Origin: Polytrichum commune
Taxonomy: Eukaryota; Streptophyta; Polytrichopsida; Polytrichales; Polytrichaceae
DNA length: 64,000 bases
Assembly: GCA_950295325.1 (NCBI GenBank)
Contig: OX485804.1
Span: 55,552,001-55,616,000, forward strand
Reading direction: 5' to 3'
This document shows positions 24,250 to 34,109 of this stretch, piece by piece. Position 1 is the stretch's first letter. The number at the start of each line of letters is the position of its first letter. Both the position numbers and the translations under genes were made by a program. The notes below the pieces were generated by a model, which did no database searches, was not told where the DNA came from, and worked only from the letters and a program-made list of their open reading frames with translations.

Positions 24250-25160
24250 TTTGTTGACTTGACATGTATTCTTTATTAAAAAAAATTGCTTTCACTCTAG
24301 GGCGTTTTGAGACATTCCAATTCTTATATTGGTTGTCGTGAAACCTAGTGACTAACACAAAATATTGTGCAATCATCCATTTATGACTTCAAATGTATGA
24401 CAATGATACATAATGTTGGTATTAGACCATGTGGTCGCTTGAGATATGCTTGCTTCACATCACAACATGTAGGATGTTGAGGAAACTCAACAAGAAATTT
24501 GAAAAAACTAGTGGGAAGATAGACACACACTTTCATTGAAAACACAAAGATCGGAGAGAATTATGGGAAGTTGTCGGACGATTGTTTCTCTTGTTGAGAA
24601 GTGATATTGTGAGCAAACCTAGGACCACTTTAGATGGGTCCAAGATCGAGAATTGTAGGGATCAATTGGGGACAAATTGAACCCTTGTGTTGGACCCTAG
24701 CTTGCTTTTGGTTTCTCAAAAACTGGGCTCCCCTCATGAGCTTCTCATACTTTTTGTCTGGATCATGGAGCACGTCTCCAAATCGATGTCACGAGGACGC
24801 CACCCGGGATGAAACTGGTCCCAGGCCCTCGTCGGGAGGTTTGCGTCCAATTTAGTGCTCTAAGGGTCCGATAAGGGTTGCTTTACACACAGACTAAGAG
24901 CCGTGACCATGAAAATATAAGGCCCTCTCAAAAAATCATCCAAAGGCCGTACTGAGTGGAAAATGGAAATCCGATTTTGCAATTGATGGGCTTTCAAGCG
25001 TAGAGAAAAGTGAAAGTGGACCAGGGTGAGGTATCGTAACATATGTTCAGGTTCGAGTCCTCACCATGGTAGTATATTATTTTTAAGAACTAATGACAAT
25101 CTAGTTAATTACTGCGGTCTCTAGTTTTGTGTTAAACTCACCTCTTTCTGATGGACTTAA
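24250..25160. other. Intergenic sequence with a B-box-like word
   Basis: No gene was seen. GGTTCGAGTCC at about 25050 matches the RNA polymerase III B-box, but the sequence upstream does not give a clear A-box or a foldable tRNA. Confidence 0.45.
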
Positions 25161-25167
25161 CACATTG

Positions 25168-25450
25168 TGAAACATTATCTACTTGTTGCCATGTTTTGAA
25201 GGTGAAGCAATAGATTGCTCGTAGTTATAGAAATGTAACACTAGAACGAATAAGGTTGTAGTAAGCCTACAAGGTTGGTTTGTAGTGGGATAAGAGTTAT
25301 CTTATATTGGTTGTATGAACCAAGTTGAAAAAGAGCATTTAAGGGCAAGGCACAAGGTGGAGGAGATCATCTCACTCCAAGCATTGTTCATATGCCTTTG
25401 TATATGTGTTCTTGCTTGTGAATTCTTATATCTAGTCTTATTGAGTTTCA
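25168..25450 (+). repeat. 5' LTR of a Ty1/Copia element
   Basis: The 283-bp segment starts TGAAAC and ends GTTTCA, the inverted TG...CA termini expected of an LTR. It is followed after three bases by a primer-binding site, and downstream by Copia gag and integrase relics in the same orientation. A related copy lies at 20.06 kb. No matching 3' LTR was found downstream, so the element is truncated or rearranged. Confidence 0.7.
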
Positions 25451-25453
25451 ATA

Positions 25454-25467
25454 GGTTATGGACCCAC
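25454..25467 (+). other. Primer-binding site of half-tRNA type (initiator Met)
   Basis: GGTTATGGACCCAC matches, at 13 of 14 positions, the complement of the anticodon stem-loop of plant initiator tRNA-Met (GGTTATGGGCCCAC). Use of an internal, cleaved half-tRNA primer is known for Drosophila copia. The location three bases after an LTR end supports the assignment. Confidence 0.7.
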
Positions 25468-25639
25468 ACATGCAAGTGAAGTGCCTAGAAATTTGATTGC
25501 TTTGAGGTTGCCGAGTGGATCTTGAGGAGTTGGCACTTTGGAGCTTCGGAGCATTGGAGGTGTCCAAGAGCACATTTGGTTGTTGTAAGTGTTTCTTTGT
25601 GTTTTTTTTTTTGGCTTGATTGTTTGTTTGATGCAAAGA

Positions 25640-26170
25640 GTGTTGACTTGTGAGCCTTGAGGGTTGAGAGGCTTCGTTAAGAAGTTTGGAGGTGTTTAGA
25701 GTTCAAAAGGATACGACTGGAATGTTTTGAGTGTGGAGAAACTTATTTGAGAGGTTTGGAGGTGTTAGGAGTTCAAAATGATCTAACTTGAGTGTTTTGA
25801 GTGTGAAGAAGATTATTTGAGAGGTTTGGAGGTGCTTAAAGTTCAAAAGAATTTGACTTGCATGTTTTGAGTGTGAAGAAGCTTATTTGAGAGGTTTGGA
25901 GGTGTTTAGAGTTCAAAAGAATATGACTTGAGTGTTTTGAGTGTGGAGAATCTTATTTGAAAGGTTTGGAGGTGTTTAGAGTTCAAAAGGATATGACTTG
26001 AATGTTTTGAGTGTGGAGAATCTTATTTGAAAGGTTTGGAGGTGTTTAGAGTTCAAAAGGATATGACTTTAATGTTTTGAGTGTGGAGAATCTTATTTGA
26101 AAGGTTTGGAGGTGTTTGGCGTTTACAAACATTTGACCTGAGTGTTTTGAATGTTTAAAGGCGTATTTGT
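25640..26170 (+). repeat. 70-bp minisatellite in the Copia leader
   Basis: GTGTGGAGAA or GTGTGAAGAA recurs at 25731, 25801, 25871, 25941, 26011 and 26081, an exact 70-bp period, together with TATTTGAAAGGTTTGGAGGT and GAGTTCAAAAGGATATGACT. Units at 25.9-26.1 kb are nearly identical, showing recent expansion. A period of 70 is not a multiple of three, so the array is not coding. Confidence 0.9.
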
Positions 26171-26995
26171 GAAGGTTAAATGTTGAAAGGTTTGTTTGAA
26201 AGCATTCAAGGTGTTTTGAGTTGAAGGAAATATTGTTTGAGTGCCTTCAGTCTGGAAAAACTTATATGAGTGCATTGAATGTGACTTAATATCAAGAACA
26301 TTTGATTTGAGTGATTGGACAGTACAAAAGGCACAAATAGATACAAAATGAAAAAAATCGCATTCATTCAAGTTAAATAAAATCTAACTTAAGTGATTAA
26401 AAATCCTAACACATTTTGGACTAGAAATGGATTCATTTGAGGTGAAGAAGATTTGACTTAAGTGGTTTGATAGTTCTACGGCATATTTGAGAGCAAAACT
26501 TTTATTTGTTATGAATTAGATATGATTTGAATGATTTGAGAGTTCAAAGGCCCATTTGACATCACAAGAGCATTTTTGAGTCCAAATGGACCATATTTGA
26601 ATGGGTGGAGTTGAACCACAATGTTTGAAGGCAAGAGGGTTCATTTGAATGTTGGAATGTTGACTTGAGAGATAAGCTTGTCATTTGAGCTCAAAATGAG
26701 CATACTTGATTCTTCTGAGTGATTTGAATGTTGGAAAGCATATTTGAGGGTGTAAGGCACATTTGAAGTGCAAAAGATCTTGCTTGAATGATTTGAGTGT
26801 CTTAAGACTTCTCTTGAGGTGTAGAAGACCTATCTTCATGTATTTGAGAGTGTAAGGCATATTTGAGGTGAAGGAGAACTTATTTGAATGCTTTGAGTGT
26901 CTTAAATCTTCCTAAAGGTGAAGGAGATCTAATCTGCAATGTTTGAATGTACCAACACATTCTTCGAGCGGAAGATGACATATCTTGAGAGTGAA
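26171..26995 (+). repeat. Decayed continuation of the 70-bp-type repeats
   Basis: Words such as ATTTGAGTG, TTTGAATG, GAGTGTCTTAA and GGTGAAGGAGA recur at irregular spacing between the regular minisatellite and the gag relic, consistent with older diverged units of the same leader sequence. Confidence 0.5.
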
Positions 26996-26997
26996 GG

Positions 26998-29280
26998 GGC
27001 AAAAATCATCGACAAGTTCCACGGAGAAATATTAAGCCTTTAAAAGTTCAAAATAGAGATGGTTTTGGCGTCAATAGACCTTTGGGACATTGTAGACGGA
27101 TATGAGAAGGCTCCACTTCCAACACAAATCCCAAAGTGTTGAAGGGGTACCAAAGGTGCATCAAGAAGGCCATGTCCATCATTGGCCTCAACTTGGCAGA
27201 CAACCAACTTGCCCACATCAAGATTTTGTCCAATAGCCATTTTTTTGCTGCAAGTTCTTCACGTGCACTAGTAGAAGAATATGCCAAAAAGAACCACAAT
27301 TGAAATCCGTTGCAGTGCTTTTGACTAGCGTGTAGGTGGTTGCCAAAGGACTACAAATTTGTTTTGTTAATTTATCGACTAAAATGTCAGGAATCTGAAG
27401 TGTGTAATATACCGTTGAAAAGGTCTTGAAAAGACCTTTCCAACGGTATATTACACGCCCTACAAATGTTAAAATTGAAGTTACAAAATGAAAAAGAAAA
27501 ACTTTGTAGTCGTTGAACGACTGCAGATCAGGCTTTTGGTTGTGGTTCTTTTGGGCATATTCTTCCACTAGTGGTGCAAGATGCAAGAAGGAAACGACTT
27601 GGTGGTCCATGGTAAGAAGATCTAAACGTTTGCGGATCAACTCGCGTATTTAAAGGTACCCATGCGGGATGCAAACATCATTATGACTTTGCTTGAGAGT
27701 TTGTCGGAGTTTGTCAGAGTTTGTCGGAGGGCTTGATGATCGCCTTGGAGACGTTGCCGATGAAGGAGTTGGCAATGGAGTATGTGATGGCACGTTTGAT
27801 GCACAAGATGTCAAAACGCAAGGAGAAGGAGCCCAAGGCGAAGACGCGGCAATGTTATCACATCAAAGCAAAGTGGGCGATCCACCTTCGTGACAAGGCA
27901 TAAGGACGTGCTCCTATTATGGCAAGCTGGACCACATTGCGCGATTTTGCTACAAAACAAAGAACAAGGAAATGAGAGTGCCAAAAATGCGAAGGATGAG
28001 GATACATTTGCATTTGCAACGCAACACATAGTATATTCGATAAGCTTTTGCGAATGGATCATGAATTCGGGAGCCACAAAATACATAACTTCGTATAGGC
28101 GACATTTGACACCTACGAGGTAATTTCTCCGCACAATGTGCGTTTGGATGATGATAGCATTGCCGAAGGTATTGGAATGGGGTTCATTGTTGTCAAAGTT
28201 AAAAAATGAGAGGCAAAACAAGTAGAATTTGTATCACATATGTGCTTCATGTGCCCCAGTTGCAAGCCAATTTGTTGTTGGCGAGCAAACTTTTGTTGAA
28301 AAGGTTGAAGGTGTGATTTCATATAAACAAATACATTCTAGAAGATGCAAACGGTGACGTGGTTGCAATAGCTCGATGTGAAGGGAATTTTTACTAATGA
28401 CCTTCATGGAGGTATGCGGAGCGGATGCCGCCAATTTCGTGCATTCACATCCAGGAGATGGTCTGGTAGAGCTTTGGCACCGCCGACTCGGATATTTGAA
28501 TGTGAGGAGTGTTTATGCACTCCAAAGCATGGTGAGGGCCATGAACCTAGGTAAAGCCTCTCGTTCCACCTCTACATTGAATTGCGAAATATGCACGGAG
28601 GGTAAGCAATATATGGCAATGTTGGACAATGATGCAAAGAGGCTAGCGACAAAGCCATTGGACATTATCCATTCGGTTGTTTGTGGCCGTATGAGAAACA
28701 CGTCTATGGGAGGGGTAAAGTATTTTGTTACGTTTGTTGATGATTTTTTGAGGAAAGTGTGGGTTTACATGATGAAATCAAAAGGATAGTGGTTTAGGAT
28801 AAAAATTTAAGGAGTTCCAATCATTTGTAGAATCACAATCAGAGCATGAAATCAAGGTGTTTTGGTAGACGAGGGGAGGGAATTCTATTTCGAAAGATTT
28901 GGAAGGTTCTTTTTTTTAATGAAACATGACATTGAGAGCATGCCTCAAGACATTGGACGAGCGGAGTATGCAATTCGAACCATTGTCGTAATAGCAAAGC
29001 GTATACTCAAAGCTTAAAAGCTCGAGAAATCGCTTTGGATGGAAGTGGTGGCAAACGTGGTTTATATATTAAACCGATGTCCAACGTGGGTCTTACGCTC
29101 CATTATACCTCAAAAAACATGGAGCGGGACAAGGCCTTGTACTACATGGGTGTGTTTGGAAGCCTTGATATCCCACACCAACACAATCCCCTTGGACATG
29201 TGAGATCACTATCAACAATATTTTTTTTTGAGTGGTCACTTGCATGTAAAAGCCAACTTCATGCTGAATGTGTGGGAACA
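26998..29280 (+). pseudogene. Ty1/Copia gag-protease-integrase pseudogene
   Basis: A reverse-transcribing element's polyprotein remains in pieces across frames. The gag start reads IIDKFHGE...KFKIEMVLASIDLWDIVDG (27005-27100) with a stop where the family has Trp. Gag continues after a 308-bp CACTA insertion, with GLMIALETLPMKELAMEYVM near 27.73 kb. The zinc knuckle CSYYGKLDHIARFC (27909-27950) has lost its second Cys. The protease motif is NSGAT instead of DSGAT (28064), so the catalytic Asp is gone. The pre-integrase segment LWHRRLGYLN...CEIC has Tyr for the second His, and integrase shows HSVVCG where Asp is expected. Integrase relics (VVANVVYILNRCPT) run to about 29.1 kb. I found no reverse transcriptase or RNase H. 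It is certainly non-functional. Confidence 0.88.
27266..27573. mobile_element. CACTA-type MITE inserted in Copia gag
   Basis: The 308-bp element starts CACTAGTAGAAGAATATGCC and its other end read in reverse is CACTAGTGGAAGAATATGCC. GTG is duplicated on both sides (27263-27265 and 27574-27576). CACTA ends and a 3-bp duplication define the CACTA (En/Spm) superfamily. The whole body is close to one long palindrome, with the centre ACCGTTGAAAAGGTC / GACCTTTCCAACGGT. It carries no transposase. A relative lies at 30319-30632. Confidence 0.9.
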
Positions 29281-29660
29281 TATTTTTCTATTTATCCAAC
29301 AAAAATTTGAGAATCCCCAATGGTCACAAAGTTGAAGTTAACAAGTTGGGGATGCTCCTAAAATGTTTTCTTTCTAAATTTAAATGACAAGATGGATGTG
29401 AACCCTCATTAAAACATACACACATGTACAAAAGTGGAAAACAAACATGTGAGAATTTGAATTTTGAAACTTGGAGTTCATATGCCTCTTTTAGTGGAGG
29501 TCAATGTTGATTAACTGGATGATTCTCGTGTGTCTAGAGAGATTCTTAGGCACAACTAGTCAATATCCTAATGTTCTTAAGTCCAACTAGTTACATGTTG
29601 TGATCTTTCGATTTTTCTTCATTAATAGGAGGTATATTCTCTTAATTCTTCTAGAATGAT

Positions 29661-29662
<2 letters not shown>

Positions 29663-29722
<60 letters not shown>
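29663..29722. repeat. (AT)30 microsatellite
   Basis: A perfect alternating AT run of about 60 bp. Length is likely to vary between individuals and is prone to sequencing error. Confidence 0.95.
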
Positions 29723-29726
<4 letters not shown>

Positions 29727-29729
29727 GTG

Positions 29730-30315
29730 GGAAGTCTTGATCTTCAAACCGGTTATTTCTCAAAGTCAACTGGTTCATTTGTAACTAGCAATCAATTCTC
29801 CCCGTTCATTGGTGTCTTACATATTGAACTTGAATGCCATCTAAGAAGCATTTTCTATGGGTTGTTGTCCAAACTGCTAAACTTAGCTGATCCTTACAAG
29901 GGACAACATCCACGAGCAAGAAATCCTACCTCCTCACTCAAGTCTTAGGGACCTTCTACAAGGATCAAATTCACCTTGGAGCATCGTTCTCCTTCATATG
30001 AAATCGAAATATAATGGGACTTGTGCGTATCTCTTCTTGAACTATATAAGAATCACCATGCCAAATGACAAACCCAAATGATGTGGCATGCTAATTTCGA
30101 ACACTCTCCTAACAAGAGATGACTCTTCAGGTCACTAGGGGCAATAAATTGCTAAGGTGTGTGTGTGTGTGTGACTATTGTGGGCACTTCCAAAAGAATG
30201 CTACAAAAGTAATTCATTTCAATTTTACTAGCAATAGCTATTAACCACCAAACTTGAGATGTTTCTCATTTCAATTTTTGTTGCAACTCATTGAAGATAC
30301 TCAATGCTATGGTCC
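29730..30315. other. Intergenic sequence, nothing recognised
   Basis: No gene was recognised. A short GT microsatellite of about eight units lies at 30157-30173. Confidence 0.5.
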
Positions 30316-30318
30316 ATT

Positions 30319-30632
30319 CACTAGTAGAAAATTATGCCAAAAAAAACCATAGCTGAAATCGGTTGAAGATCATGTTAGCCAAACGATTGTAGATTTATTT
30401 TTTAATGTTTTATCGACTAAAATGTTAAGAATTTGGGGCATGTAATATATTGTTGGAAAGATCTTGAAAATAACTTTCCAATGGTATATTACACACCCCC
30501 AAAATGCTAAAATTTCAGTCAAAAAGTGAAAAATGAAAATATGTAGTCGTGTAGTGACTATAGATCAGGCTAGTCAAAAGAACTGCAGCTGATTTTGGTT
30601 GTGGTTTTTATGAGCATAATTTTCTACTAGTG
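30319..30632. mobile_element. CACTA-type MITE, second copy
   Basis: The 314-bp element starts CACTAGTAGAAAATTATGCC and its other end reads in reverse CACTAGTAGAAAATTATGCT. ATT flanks both sides (30316-30318 and 30633-30635). The interior, including the palindromic centre TTGGAAAGATCTTGAAAATAACTTTCCAA and the TATATTACAC words, matches the 27.27 kb copy. It is non-autonomous. Confidence 0.9.
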
Positions 30633-30639
30633 ATTTAGA

Positions 30640-31840
30640 CATCTGCATTCCAAACAACATGTAACTATATCACATACATGGAAACCATATGTGATCAACT
30701 TATGCTAGATTGAGGATATTGTACTAGAGAGTTATGTGTGTTTAAAATGGTCACAAAACAAAGTTGGTTTAAGAAACGTGGACCTTGTGTGGTCACCTTT
30801 ATTTGACTAGTAAATCACGAAGCTTGTATTGAAAAACTAACACCTAGAAGACAACTGTGATGATGAGATTGGACTTTGTGCTCAAAACATATCAACCATT
30901 CTAGATATAGTTGACAATACAATTGGGAAGACGTACACGATTACTTCAAGAGAAGAGATCAACTTGCATGCCTAATTTGTTCCCTCTTTATGCTAAATTT
31001 CAACATTAAGATTGTGTTTATTGTATGACGGGTTTTATGCATGGAAAATAAGTCAACCTGTGCCTCTCATGTCCTTTATAAAGTGAAATAGCTAAACATA
31101 ATGTTCCGATGTGTTTTTCGAGTGAATGAGAATTTCCAATTGTGGGAGCAAGTTCTCTTCATGTGTACCTCAATGCCTTCCTTGTTTATGCATTTTCTCG
31201 CTATGAATCGCAATGGTCAAGTTGCAACATATAGTTATTATGGGCAAATTTCTTCTAGTGTCTTAAAGGGTGCTATTACAACAAGGTCCTTCAAGTTCTT
31301 AACTGCTAAAGTCAAGGACCAGATGGTGGTGAGGAGGGATATGTAATCTTGTTGAAGCAAAACTGTGTATGCAAATGTATAGGTAGATTGCACTTGTACA
31401 ATCATGCAATCAAATATAATATGCTTCTTGCCCTAAGTTGTACATTGATTTGTGCAATTAGATTGCCCCACGCTAATTTATCAGCATTCCACATTGTTTT
31501 GAATACTTGTCACCGTAGTAATAGATACATGAGATATGATTTTATTGTGGTTGCTATACAACTAACATCCAGGGGGGGGGGGTTGACTCATTAGTGGGGT
31601 TTGTATGCTTTGTGCGATTGAAGGGTATTATTCTAGGATGTAATTTGATGTAGAGGAGATATTACATTGACAATTGCATTGCACATTGTAATAAGTTGGG
31701 ATGACACATGTTCAAACTAGTATTGATACATAATGACAGTCAATTATCTTTATAATGATCCCATAAAGAACATCTCGGGCCCTCCAACTTTGTGAAGGAA
31801 CTTGTTATGTCTAGGTGCATGATTTGAAGATGGTGAAGAA
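30640..31840. other. Intergenic sequence, nothing recognised
   Basis: Two consecutive open frames of 81 codons (31101-31346 and 31349-31594) have no known domain and no supporting context. A G-run of about ten lies at 31572. Confidence 0.5.
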
Positions 31841-31843
31841 CTT

Positions 31844-32067
31844 TTACACTGTTTATGGTATTTAATGGTACTCACTCTCGGAGTTACAAAATGTTATAAT
31901 TTTTTTAAAGAGAATGTAAGTCTATACCAAGTAAAGCTATATTTGTTTTATGATATCGAAACAACTCATACAGCCTTGGTTGGTAAAGAATGAAATCTAC
32001 ACTAAAAACTTATAGCAGTTGGTGATTCCAAATATTAAGTGACAATAAATACCATAAACAATGTAAC
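31844..32067. mobile_element. Family 4 TIR element, short copy
   Basis: The left end TTACACTGTTTATGGTATTT and the right end, reversed, GTTACATTGTTTATGGTATT are near-identical inverted repeats about 224 bp apart. They match the ends of the 6.52 and 62.24 kb elements. The body is much shorter than in those copies and has no coding potential. The target duplication is unclear. Confidence 0.65.
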
Positions 32068-32349
32068 GTTCATGGTTTGTGGTCTACCCTCTCTCATATT
32101 TAAGTACATTCAATACATGAAATAGTGTGAATGGAACTTGTTATGTAACCAAGTATAAATGGTAAGATCATTCAAATGAAGTACATTGGAGAAGGTTAGT
32201 GTGAATGACTTGATAATTAAGATGGCACAGATCCTTGGCCAAAACACATAAGACTGATTCAATCTTTGTACTAGGCATTTGGGGGTTAGGGGTTAGCACC
32301 AATATAAAAGAACCCACAAAATCAAAATGTATACTAAACTCCATAATAC

Positions 32350-32715
32350 TACACTTGTGTGGCAACCAAAGCGCACCTGATATTAGGGGGTTATGTAGTG
32401 TAAATATGGATGTATGATAAAAGAGTATTAGTGTAGCATGTGATATTATGGAATAACACAAAGTTAATATCGTAATAATGACAATAATTACAATGATGTC
32501 AACTTGGTGCGTGTGAGTGTGTGGTTTGAACTCTTTGGTGGTTTATTTTAATGTCAAAACCCATGATATATGGGAGGGAAATGTGGTAACAAGGAGCGAG
32601 ATTTAAATTGAAAACATCCTTTCCTAGGGTTTCAGGATATAAAAGAAGGAAGTGACATTAAGGGGGTTCTTATTATGAAGTTTAGAGTGTATTGTGATCT
32701 CTTTTTAGTTATTGT
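32350..32715 (-). repeat. Inverted copy of the 11.34-12.53 kb dispersed repeat
   Basis: Reading the minus strand gives the same word order as 11.34-12.53 kb (CACTCTAAAC, CCCCCTTAATGT, TTCAATTTAAATCTC, CCCATATATCATGGG, then AACCACCAAAG and CTTTGGTTGCCAC), but without the 790-bp segment that separates the two blocks there. Confidence 0.7.
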
Positions 32716-32862
32716 GAATATGATTGTCTTACACATTGTATAAAATATGACTCATGACGCATGAGACATTGTCTAGCCAAGACCCTCTTAGCCATAGTCA
32801 ATGGGCAATGAGGAACAAGCATGCCATCATAACAAATAAAATTTCAAAATTTGATGGTAGCA

Positions 32863-33458
32863 GGGTGCAAGCATGGTAAAGTGGACAACTCTTGATCCTT
32901 GCACAAGTTTAAGTGAAAGTGATTCTAAAAAATATTGTTTAAAAAAAAATATCGTAAACATTTCAAAAAGATATTGATCTACAAAGCCAAGCAATTTATG
33001 TTGACAAAAAAAAATGCAAAAAAAATGCAAATATTTCAGAAGACGGTGCAAATCATTGTGCAAGTGGTGACATTGAACAAGTAATTTTCAAATTCTTGTT
33101 TGAAATAAAATAAAATAACATTTAATTGGTGATTTTTTGATTTTTTTTATGATGACCTCAAGTGTACAATGAATCAAGAAATATGAAAAAGAAAATCAGG
33201 CTCAAAATAGTTAAGGTCATATTATTTACATCCAAAATTAGATTTAGCCATTTTATTTTGAGCATTAATTTTAATGATGAGTTTTGAAGTTCTCATTTTT
33301 TTTCTACATCTGAGTACTTAACACAACAATAGAGGACACCATGGGAAAATTTTTAATTTAAACAATGTTTTGCTACTACCTTTAGGTGTTCAACCAAAAA
33401 AAACTATGGTTTTAAAATACCGGTGCATTTTTTGGTCCACTTTACCATGCTTGCGCTC
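32863..33458. mobile_element. Family 3 TIR element, copy 1
   Basis: The left end is GGTGCAAGCATGGTAAAGTG and the right end, reversed, is GAGCGCAAGCATGGTAAAGT, giving TIRs of about 23 bp. The interior words AGCCAAGCAATTTATG, GACATTGAACAAGT, CAAAATAGTTAAGGTCAT and CACAACAATAGAGG are shared in order with the copy at 51.70 kb. The element is about 596 bp with no open frame of note. Flanking bases show no clear duplication. Confidence 0.8.
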
Positions 33459-33589
33459 AACATGAAAAATGTTTGGTCTAGTGAGCACACTTCATGAACC
33501 TTCTTATTTTGACAATTGAAAATAGTAGAACACATAGCTATAATTAAGGATCCCAATGTAAGAAATCAACCAATGAAGACCTACATGCA

Positions 33590-33760
33590 ATGGGAGTGGG
33601 CATTTAGACTAAGGTATGTGGCTTGTATGTGGGCACTTGCAACTCCATTGCATTTAAAACTTTAGCTGATTTGGTTAGCAATTTCCCATCACAAAGATTG
33701 TCATCTCAAATTTTAGAGATGTGAAAGGTATAAGAGTCCAAAATCAATATTCTTTTTGGG
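33590..33760 (+). repeat. Dispersed repeat shared with 10.99-11.20 kb
   Basis: AAGGTATGTGGC, TATGTGGGCAC, CAACTCCA, ATCACAAAGATTGTCATCTC and GAGATGTGAAAGG occur in the order seen at 11.0-11.2 kb. Both are same-strand fragments of an unidentified repeat. Confidence 0.55.
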
Positions 33761-34109
33761 TTTTGAGTTACCACATAAGTCCTTCCAATTGTATTCATTA
33801 TTCGGAACCCAAAATGGTTAAGTTTTTTTTATTTTAACACATACTCCAATATCATTCTAATACATATGTTTTTGGTGTCCAGTCTTAACCTTTAAGAATA
33901 TGAGAACCCATTATGAACCTCAAGGTATCATACAAAGAACTTTAAACTTACTCATTGATATGTTCACCTAAATTGTCAAAATTTACCCCATTAAACATCC
34001 TCCCACTTATTACATGCAAAATCCCCATTAGAACAAACATACATAGAAATTAAATTAGAGAAATGATACAAGCTTGATATATACATGACCAAAATTAAAT
34101 GGATACCAC

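Noticed and set aside
25030-25075. tRNA gene suggested by GGTTCGAGTCC
   Set aside because: No acceptor stem, anticodon arm or clear A-box could be built around the B-box-like word.
28397-28789. 130-codon frame as an integrase gene
   Set aside because: It is an internal piece of the Copia polyprotein with altered zinc-finger and catalytic residues, flanked by frameshifts.
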